64,000 nucleotides of DNA from Sphingomicrobium sp. (GTDB lineage Bacteria; Pseudomonadota; Alphaproteobacteria; Sphingomonadales; Sphingomonadaceae): positions 1 through 64,000 of the forward strand of contig JANWLR010000048.1 in assembly GCA_025450755.1 (NCBI GenBank). Reading direction: 5' to 3'. Both the position numbers and the translations under genes were made by a program. Below the pieces are notes generated by a model. The model was not told the origin of the DNA. It searched no databases and was given only the letters and a program-made list of their open reading frames with translations. Below are positions 57,296 through 64,000 of this stretch, one piece after another; position 1 is the stretch's first letter; every line of letters starts with the position of its first letter.

Positions 57296-58693
57296 ATGAC
57301 CGACTTCGCTTCGCTTCTCGTTGCCGACCGTGCGCAGAAGGCACGACCGATCCATCTCGTCGACAAGGCGAGCTTCGCCGAATGGCTGAAGAAGCGCCCG
57401 GCGGAGGACCGGCACTTGCTCGAGGCGCAGCGGTTCGATGGCAAGGCCGCATTCTCCTTTGCGATCCTGCCGCGTGGAAGCGATTTCGAGGTCGTCAGCG
57501 CGGTCAGGAAACTCGACGACCTCTCGGCCTGGTGCCTTGGAAAGCTTGCCGAGAGCCTGCCAGAGGGCACGTACAGGCTCGCCCACGGCGATCCTGGGAG
57601 GGCGGCGCTCGGCTGGTTGCTCGGACAGCACGAGTTCGCTGCCTACCGATCGAAGAAGGATGAGCAGGAACGCGGCCCGCGGGTGCTCGTGACTGCGAAT
57701 CTTGCGAAAATCGATGAGATGGTGCGGCTCGCCGAGGCGACAGCTTTGGTGCGCGACCTGGTCAATAGGCCCGCGGCGGATCTCGGCCCGCGCGAGCTCG
57801 AGCAGGCGGTCCGCGACGCGGCCAACGAACTCGGCGCACAGGCCCAAGTGACGAGCGGCGAAGACTTGCGCGACGGCTATCCGTTGATCGCGGCGGTGGG
57901 CGGCGCGGCATCAGAGGAGCGGACCCCGCGCCTGATCGAGCTCGAATGGGGCAAGGCTTCCGATCCGCGGGTTGCCGTTGTTGGCAAAGGGGTCTGTTTC
58001 GACAGCGGCGGTCTCGATCTTAAGTCAGCGGCGGGCATGCGGCTGATGAAGAAGGACATGGGCGGTGCGGCCCACGCGCTGGCGCTTGCCCGCCTCGTGA
58101 TCTTGGAGCAGCTGCCAATCCGTCTGCACCTGCTCATCCCGGCGGTGGAAAACGCCGTGTCGGGCGGTGCCTACCGTCCCGGCGACATCGTCAGGTCCCG
58201 CAAAGGGACATTCGTGGAAATCGACAATACCGACGCGGAAGGCCGGCTCATCCTCGCCGACGCTTTGACCAAAGCGGTCGAAGGCAAGCCCGAGCTGATC
58301 ATCGACTTCGCGACTCTGACGGGCGCGGCGCGAGTGGCGCTCGGGCCCGACCTTCCCGCATTCTTCGTTAATGACGACGCGCTGGCTTCGGCGGCTGCGG
58401 ACATCTCGAAGCAGGTCGATGACCCACTGTGGCGAATGCCCTTGTGGGCGCCTTATAACGAGATGCTGAAAAGCGATGTCGCGGATTTTGCGAACGCGGC
58501 CAACTCACCCATGGCCGGCTCAATCGTCGCAGCAATATTTCTGAAAAAGTTCGTCCCGGACGAAATCGCTTGGGCGCATCTCGACACTTATGCGTGGCGC
58601 GATCAGTCCAAGCCGGGCCGTCCGAAGGGCGGCGATGCCCTTGGTTTAAGGGCGATGTTCGCGGTCCTGCAGAGCCGTTACTTACGCGAATAA
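57296..58693 (+). CDS. leucyl aminopeptidase family (M17) protein
   Basis: VVGKGVCFDSGGLDLKSAAGMRLMKKDMGGAAHAL, NTDAEGRLILADAL. Confidence 0.93.
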   Translation: MTDFASLLVADRAQKARPIHLVDKASFAEWLKKRPAEDRHLLEAQRFDGKAAFSFAILPRGSDFEVVSAVRKLDDLSAWCLGKLAESLPEGTYRLAHGDPGRAALGWLLGQHEFAAYRSKKDEQERGPRVLVTANLAKIDEMVRLAEATALVRDLVNRPAADLGPRELEQAVRDAANELGAQAQVTSGEDLRDGYPLIAAVGGAASEERTPRLIELEWGKASDPRVAVVGKGVCFDSGGLDLKSAAGMRLMKKDMGGAAHALALARLVILEQLPIRLHLLIPAVENAVSGGAYRPGDIVRSRKGTFVEIDNTDAEGRLILADALTKAVEGKPELIIDFATLTGAARVALGPDLPAFFVNDDALASAAADISKQVDDPLWRMPLWAPYNEMLKSDVADFANAANSPMAGSIVAAIFLKKFVPDEIAWAHLDTYAWRDQSKPGRPKGGDALGLRAMFAVLQSRYLRE

Positions 58694-58776
58694 AACGGCA
58701 TTTGACCGAAAAAGTCCGGAATTTGACCTAATTAGGCTGCAACATTTCCGCGCCTTACCGGTTTATCCGGCACGAC

Positions 58777-59181
58777 ATGGCACAATGGAGTCAGGCAGCT
58801 ATGGGCGAGGTTTCGCTTACAGGCTGGATGAAGGCGCTAATCGCCTACGTCCGTTCAGGCGAGCCTGACCTGACCAACCGTCAGATGGCTTTGCTGATGT
58901 TGGTTTATCTAACACCGGGCCCGCACACGGTACGTGGTCTTGCAAGGATGCTGGGCGTTTCCAAGCCGGTCGTCACGCGCGCCTTGAATACGCTGGGCGC
59001 GCTCGGCTATCTTCGCCGCGAGAGGGACCAGGACGACCGGCGCAATGTCTTCGTCGTCCGAACCAGCAGCGGGGCAGAGTTTCTTGAAGGGTTCAAACGC
59101 AACCTCCGCGAGGGCGACAGCAGCTCCGCGGCTCACCGGCCAATCATTGGCCAAGCACCGGCCTACGCGCACCAGCGGTGA
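58777..59181 (+). CDS. MarR-like winged-helix regulator
   Basis: TNRQMALLMLVYLTPGPHTVRGLARMLGVSKPVVTRALNTLGALGYLRRERDQDDRRNVFV. Confidence 0.8.
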   Translation: MAQWSQAAMGEVSLTGWMKALIAYVRSGEPDLTNRQMALLMLVYLTPGPHTVRGLARMLGVSKPVVTRALNTLGALGYLRRERDQDDRRNVFVVRTSSGAEFLEGFKRNLREGDSSSAAHRPIIGQAPAYAHQR

Positions 59182-59485
59182 ATCTTTTTCGCTTACCGGT
59201 CCGTCGAACCTGCCCAATCCGGAATTCAACGCCTATCGCAGGGATCTTGCCGACATCGCTTTGGCAAGCGAAGTCATCGCATCGCATTACGTCGCGCCGG
59301 TCGAACGGCATGTCTCGACCGCGACAGCGCTTCGCTCCAATGCTTCCGAGGAGGCAGGGGTGGTCTGCATGCTTCGGCAAGCCGAAATCTTTGCGATGCT
59401 CGATGACAGTGTCGGCTGGGCCTGGGGATATGCCGGCGAGCAACGGCGTGTCGGATATGTTCGGAGCGATTCCCTAAGCGACTAA
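59147..59485 (+). CDS. SH3-like domain protein (NlpC/P60 N-terminal-like)
   Basis: YRRDLADIALASEVIASHYVAPVERHVSTATALRSNASEEAGVVCMLRQAEIFAMLDDSVGWAWGY; TTG start overlaps the MarR-like gene. Confidence 0.55.
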   Translation: MAKHRPTRTSGESFSLTGPSNLPNPEFNAYRRDLADIALASEVIASHYVAPVERHVSTATALRSNASEEAGVVCMLRQAEIFAMLDDSVGWAWGYAGEQRRVGYVRSDSLSD

Positions 59486-59844
59486 TGCACGACCGAACGC
59501 AGCCAGAAAAGCTGATAAAGGCTGCTCGCGACCATCACTCCAATCAATCCTATCAGCGTCCAGTCCCTCGCTGGCCATTTCGGCCGGCGCTTCGGGAACA
59601 GGAGCCAGGCCGCGAGCGCGCAGAGAAGCAATGTTCCAATCGCGCTATTGCGAACGAAAATAACAATCGACATGCGCACATGCTCGGTGCCGCCTAGGAC
59701 GATAGCGCCGTGCGGGCTCATCATCAGCGCGACGAACCAGGCGATCATTGCTGCAAATAAGAGGAGGCCGCCCATGAACATCCGGGCGCGCCCGATCCCG
59801 CGGTTGCTCACATCTGACCCCGCTGGCGGCGAATCGCGTACCAT
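59482..59844 (-). CDS. hypothetical membrane protein
   Basis: three hydrophobic segments (MFMGGLLLFAAMIAWFVALMM etc.). Confidence 0.6.
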   Translation of the reverse strand: MVRDSPPAGSDVSNRGIGRARMFMGGLLLFAAMIAWFVALMMSPHGAIVLGGTEHVRMSIVIFVRNSAIGTLLLCALAAWLLFPKRRPKWPARDWTLIGLIGVMVASSLYQLFWLRSVVH

Positions 59845-60773
59845 TTGGCAACGTTGGCGTTCTGCTCGGCAAGAGTGTCGGCGAAGACATGGCCTCCACT
59901 ACCGTCCGCAACGAAATAGAGGGCTTTTGTTTGAGCGGGATGGAGCACCGCCTCGATGCTCGCCTTGCCCGGATTTGCAATCGGGCCTTGGGGCAGCCCC
60001 CGCCGCCGATATGTGTTGTACGGATTGTCGGCGCTCAGCTCGGACTTGAGAATTCGCCGGCCGAGCGGTTTTCCTTTGGTCACGGGATAAATAACGGTCG
60101 GGTCGGCCTGAAGTGGCATGCCGATCCGCAGGCGATTGCAATAGACCCCCGCAACCAGCGGCCGCTCATCCGCTTTCGCCGTTTCCTTTTCGACGATCGA
60201 GGCAAGCGTGATCGCTTGATCGGGCGTGCTGATCGGGCAATCGTTGCTCCGCTTCGGCCACAAAGCATCAAGCGTCGTGGTCATTGCCTGTTGCATCCGC
60301 CCGACGAGCGCCGATCGAGTCTCTCCTCGCTGATAGCCATAGCTGTCCGGAAGCAGCGTCCCTTCAGGGATAGCCGGCATTGGTCCGGCCAGGTACGGAT
60401 TGGACCCCAGCTTCTCCTCAACGATGATCGCGGGCATGCCCTCGGTGACGGTCACCAGCCGCAGCAGCGGCTTGCCGTGCTGAAGCAGGTTGAGGATCGC
60501 CGCTCCGCCCATGCCCCGCGGGATCCGAAATTCTCCCGCCTGGATGGGGTCATGTGAACCGAACAGCCGTGCCATGGCATAGAAGGTGCGCGCGGTGCCG
60601 GGGATCGCTCCCTCCTTGGACAGCTGCCGCGAGACCGACGCGATGGTCGATCCTTCCCTGATGACCACGTCGTGCGGACCGGGTTTCGGCCCTGGAGCCC
60701 ACCAAAAGACGTCGATCGCGATGAGCGCAGCCAGGACCAGTGCCGCCGCGCCGAACAGCAGACGACGGCTCAC
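59808..60773 (-). CDS. mltG: endolytic transglycosylase MltG
   Basis: EGTLLPDSYGYQRGETRSALVGRM, TLASIVEKETAKADERPLVAGVYCNRLRIGMPLQADPTVIY, YNTYRRRGLPQGPIANPGKASIEAVLHP. Confidence 0.95.
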   Translation of the reverse strand: MSRRLLFGAAALVLAALIAIDVFWWAPGPKPGPHDVVIREGSTIASVSRQLSKEGAIPGTARTFYAMARLFGSHDPIQAGEFRIPRGMGGAAILNLLQHGKPLLRLVTVTEGMPAIIVEEKLGSNPYLAGPMPAIPEGTLLPDSYGYQRGETRSALVGRMQQAMTTTLDALWPKRSNDCPISTPDQAITLASIVEKETAKADERPLVAGVYCNRLRIGMPLQADPTVIYPVTKGKPLGRRILKSELSADNPYNTYRRRGLPQGPIANPGKASIEAVLHPAQTKALYFVADGSGGHVFADTLAEQNANVAKWYAIRRQRGQM

Positions 60774-62029
60774 ACGGCCTTCATGATAAGGCTGGCGTTG
60801 GTTCCCCCGAAACCGAAGCTGTTGTTGAGCACTGCCCGGACCGGCCTATCCTTCGCCTTGTGCGGCACGAGATCGACACCTTCACAGCTTTCGCTCGGAT
60901 TATCGAGGTTGAGCGTCGGCGGAACGATTTGGTCGCGCAAGGCGAGGATGCAGAAGATGCTTTCGACTGCCCCGGCGCCGCCCAGCAAATGTCCGATCGC
61001 CGACTTGGTCGAGCTCATCGAGACGTTGGCGATCGCATTGCCGAACAGGCGGCGAACAGCGCCGAGCTCGAGTTCGTCCCCGAGCGGCGTCGAGGTGCCG
61101 TGTGCGTTGATGTAATCGATGTCCGATGGCTGGAGTCCGGCCTTCTTCAGCGCCATTTGCATTGCGCGATAGCCGCCCGACCCTTCGGGATGGGGTGCAG
61201 TCACATGATAAGCGTCACCGGAAAGGCCATAGCCGATCACCTCGGCATAGATTTTTGCGCCGCGTGCCTTGGCGTGCTCAAATTCCTCGAGCACCACCAC
61301 TCCCGAGCCCTCACCCATGACAAAACCGTCGCGGTCCTTGTCGTAGGGCCGGCTCGCCTTTTCCGGCTGATCGTTGAAATTGGTGCTGAGAGCGCGCGCC
61401 TGGGCGAATCCCGCGATTCCGATCGGACAGATTGTCGATTCAGAGCCGCCGGCAAGCATGATGTCGGCGTCGTCCATCGCGATCATCCGCGCAGCATCAC
61501 CGATCGAATGCGCGCCGGTCGAGCAGGCGGTGACCACCGCATGGTTCGGACCCATGAGGCCGTAGCGGATGGAGACCTGGCCCGAGATGAGGTTGATCAA
61601 GCGCCCGTGAACGAAATGCGGGCTGACTCGTCCCGGCCCCTTCTCGTGGAGGACGAGGCTTTCGCTCTCGATGCCGGGAAGTCCCCCGATTCCCGAGCCG
61701 ATCGAGACCCCCGCGCGAAACCGGGTTTCCTCGTCCATGTCGGTAAGTCCGGCATCCTCGATCGCCTGACCGGCCGCGTCGAGGCCGAAGACGATGAATT
61801 GATCGACCTGCCGCTGGATCTTGTAGTCGACGCGCTTGTTGGCATCGAAACCATATTCGTGGTCAGCTGGCTTTACCTCGCAGGCGATGCGGCATTTCTG
61901 ATCGCTCGCATCGAAGCGCGTAATCGGTCCCGCTCCGCTTTTGGCGGCAATGATGTTCTTCCAGCTCGTCTCGACGTCGCCGCCCAGCGGCGTAACCAGC
62001 CCGAGACCCGTCACGACGACACGGCGCAT
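60770..62029 (-). CDS. fabF: 3-oxoacyl-ACP synthase II
   Basis: MRRVVVTGLGLVTPLG, VVTACSTGAHSIGDA, NAHGTSTPLGD, SMSSTKSAIGHLLGGAGAVE. Confidence 0.96.
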   Translation of the reverse strand: MRRVVVTGLGLVTPLGGDVETSWKNIIAAKSGAGPITRFDASDQKCRIACEVKPADHEYGFDANKRVDYKIQRQVDQFIVFGLDAAGQAIEDAGLTDMDEETRFRAGVSIGSGIGGLPGIESESLVLHEKGPGRVSPHFVHGRLINLISGQVSIRYGLMGPNHAVVTACSTGAHSIGDAARMIAMDDADIMLAGGSESTICPIGIAGFAQARALSTNFNDQPEKASRPYDKDRDGFVMGEGSGVVVLEEFEHAKARGAKIYAEVIGYGLSGDAYHVTAPHPEGSGGYRAMQMALKKAGLQPSDIDYINAHGTSTPLGDELELGAVRRLFGNAIANVSMSSTKSAIGHLLGGAGAVESIFCILALRDQIVPPTLNLDNPSESCEGVDLVPHKAKDRPVRAVLNNSFGFGGTNASLIMKAV

Positions 62030-62050
62030 CTTCTAGACTCCGTTATCTAA

Positions 62051-62091
62051 CTCAAAAACAAACGGCCTCCCGAATGGGTTCGGGAAGCCGT
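62051..62091 (-). terminator. rho-independent terminator downstream of acpP
   Basis: ACGGCCTCCCGAA-tggg-TTCGGGAAGCCGT stem, minus strand followed by ttgtttttgag. Confidence 0.75.
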
Positions 62092-62135
62092 TCGTGCCGC
62101 CTTTCGGCGCAGGCAGGCGGATTTGGCGGACCCGA

Positions 62136-62372
62136 TTAACCCTTGTTCTGATCGATATACTCGATCGCATCGCGGACTGTAGTGATCTTCTCGGCGGCAT
62201 CGTCGGGAATCTCGACTCCAAATTCTTCCTCGAAAGCCATGACCAGCTCGACAATGTCGAGGCTATCCGCACCGAGATCGTCGATGAAGCTCGCGTCTTC
62301 GGTCACCTTGTCCGGCTCGACGCCGAGATGTTCGACGACGATCTTCTTCACCCGATCGGCAGTCTCGCTCAT
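62136..62372 (-). CDS. acpP: acyl carrier protein
   Basis: [63 protein letters not shown]. Confidence 0.97.
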   Translation of the reverse strand: MSETADRVKKIVVEHLGVEPDKVTEDASFIDDLGADSLDIVELVMAFEEEFGVEIPDDAAEKITTVRDAIEYIDQNKG

Positions 62373-62468
62373 GTGGGGCTTCCTCCGTGTTGATTTTGCG
62401 CTGCCCTAGCCGTGCGTCGGTGTGGCTGCAAGTAGCGCCCATGTGCGCTGCGGACTAGGACATCGGCA

Positions 62469-62915
62469 ATGAAAAGCCGTTCTCTTACCTCCGGCGAGAT
62501 CGAAATGGCGCGGTCAATCTTCGGCGACGCGATCGATTATTCGAAGGTCCGGCTGATCGAGGGCAAATGGTGGCCATTTCACCCCCGGCGGGCGGCCATG
62601 GCGCCCATGGGCAACATCTGGTTCCACCCCGATGGCGGCGGCTGGTCGGAGGATTTCTCGAATGAGCCGCTCAATCGGCAGGCCTATTTCATCCACGAGC
62701 TAACCCATGTGTGGCAGGCGCAGCGGCGCGGCCGTTTCTACCTCATCTTGATGCGGCACCCGTTCTCCCGCTACGATTATGTGGTTGAGCCCGGCAAAGC
62801 GTTCGATCGCTACGGCATTGAACAACAAGCGGAAATCGTTCGCCATCGCTTTCTCGCCGACCGCGGCGCCCAAGTCATCGATCCACCGCCGCGCGAACTG
62901 CTCGACTTCGGATGA
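62469..62915 (+). CDS. HELTHVWQ-motif hypothetical protein ('vgr-related')
   Basis: NRQAYFIHELTHVWQAQRRGRFY. Confidence 0.65.
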   Translation: MKSRSLTSGEIEMARSIFGDAIDYSKVRLIEGKWWPFHPRRAAMAPMGNIWFHPDGGGWSEDFSNEPLNRQAYFIHELTHVWQAQRRGRFYLILMRHPFSRYDYVVEPGKAFDRYGIEQQAEIVRHRFLADRGAQVIDPPPRELLDFG

Positions 62916-63054
62916 GAGCCTTTTTGGTCGTTCGCCCCTGTAACAATCCTGCAACAGCGCTCGTGCGAAAGTTGCCGATAAACCGCGCTCCCCTTCCGCC
63001 ACTACCGATGTTTCGGGCATAAAGTCGGGTGGGCGACAAAATTGGGGGGTTCCA

Positions 63055-64000
63055 ATGCGCGCGACCAAAGCGTTGCTGATCAGCACTTCATTAATTGCAA
63101 TAGCAGCACCGGGCAGTGCTTCGGCGACGGGCCAGACCACGCCGGAGCAGACGGCACAGGCGGTCAATCCGCCTCCGCAAGCTTCATCGCCTCAACAGGA
63201 TGAAAGCGCGATCATCGTCACGGCGACCAAGCGGGCTTCGACCGTTCAGGACGTTCCTTTCTCGATCAACGCGCAAACGGCTGCCGACCTGCAGCGCTCG
63301 CATGCGCAGACGATCGAAGACATCAGCCGCAACGTCGCGGGACTGACGGTCCAGAACCTGGGGCCAGGCCAGAGCCAGGTATCGATCCGCGGCGTATCGG
63401 CCGGCCAGATCGTTCGCGACCAGCCGGGTGTGAAGGAGCAGGTCGGCATCTATCTCGACGAAAGTCCGATCTCGCTCTCGCTGTTCACTCCAGACTTCGA
63501 CCTGTTCGACCTCAATCGCGTCGAGACCCTGCGCGGACCGCAAGGGACGCTCTTCGGCGCCGGTTCGGTCGGCGGCACGATCCGCTACATCACCAACCAG
63601 CCCAAGCTTGAGACATTCGAGGGGCAAGTCGAGGCCGGTGTGAGCGTCGCCAAGGGCGGCGGCATCGGCTACGATGCGAAGGGCGCGATGAACCTGCCGA
63701 TGGGCACGGTCGGCGCGATTCGCGGAGTCGTCTATTATTCGCATTTCCCCGGGTTCATCAATTCGGTCGGACCGTACAGCAAGAAGAACGTCAATGACGG
63801 TGAACGCTACGGCGGTCGTCTCTCGATGCTCCTGGAGCCGACGGATAATATCAAGATCACGCCGCGCGTGGTCTGGCAGCGGGCGAGCGCGAACGGCTTC
63901 AACCGCGAAGAATTCTACAATCTGTACGACAACCAATTCACGACCGAGGGAGGAACGGATCTCGGCAAGGGGAGCCGCACGGTCTACCTGAAGATCCCCG
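63055..64000 (+). CDS. TonB-dependent receptor (3' truncated by window end)
   Basis: signal peptide, plug domain: IIVTATKRASTVQDVPFSINAQTAADLQ...RVETLRGPQGTLFGAGSVGGTIRYITNQP. Confidence 0.92.
   Translation, partial: MRATKALLISTSLIAIAAPGSASATGQTTPEQTAQAVNPPPQASSPQQDESAIIVTATKRASTVQDVPFSINAQTAADLQRSHAQTIEDISRNVAGLTVQNLGPGQSQVSIRGVSAGQIVRDQPGVKEQVGIYLDESPISLSLFTPDFDLFDLNRVETLRGPQGTLFGAGSVGGTIRYITNQPKLETFEGQVEAGVSVAKGGGIGYDAKGAMNLPMGTVGAIRGVVYYSHFPGFINSVGPYSKKNVNDGERYGGRLSMLLEPTDNIKITPRVVWQRASANGFNREEFYNLYDNQFTTEGGTDLGKGSRTVYLKIP

Noticed and set aside
60740-62050. 436 aa + strand ORF
   Set aside because: Antisense shadow of fabF.

Overview
This 64 kb window is a gene-dense, GC-rich bacterial chromosomal segment. 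Gene content (GcrA, UrcA family, Hsp33, 'vgr-related' HELTH protein, TonB-dependent receptor) points to an alphaproteobacterium, most likely Sphingomonadales; this is an inference from protein motifs only. Most of it is ordinary chromosome: surE (3' end), asnB-like, cinA-like, map, ABC/M1 peptidase pair, RND permease, glnB, hemF, lipB, queE/queC, hslO, an amino-sugar/glucose uptake cassette, argD-like, gcrA, hsp20, parE, satP-like, a c-di-GMP protein, ugd, rimO, leucyl aminopeptidase, mltG, fabF, acpP, and the 5' end of a TonB receptor. I saw no rRNA, tRNA, CRISPR array or intact mobile element. The most interesting observations are: (1) a tightly overlapping three-gene unit of a divergent Lgt-family membrane protein, a Tes/MJ0619-type multi-cluster radical SAM enzyme and a small membrane protein (27098-29494), a candidate uncharacterised lipid-modification system; (2) a single ORF fusing an AraC-type sensor/HTH to a LysR-type effector domain, divergent from a diiron oxygenase-like gene (34505-37348); (3) a three-hairpin candidate sRNA with an exposed anti-Shine-Dalgarno stretch (about 21900-22000, minus strand); (4) several decaying genes (gamma-glutamyltransferase remnant, amber-interrupted GNAT, sugar-transferase remnant, double-frameshifted response regulator); and (5) small overlapping ORFs below the 60 aa cutoff of the supplied ORF track. 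No searches were run; all family calls are from motif recognition.
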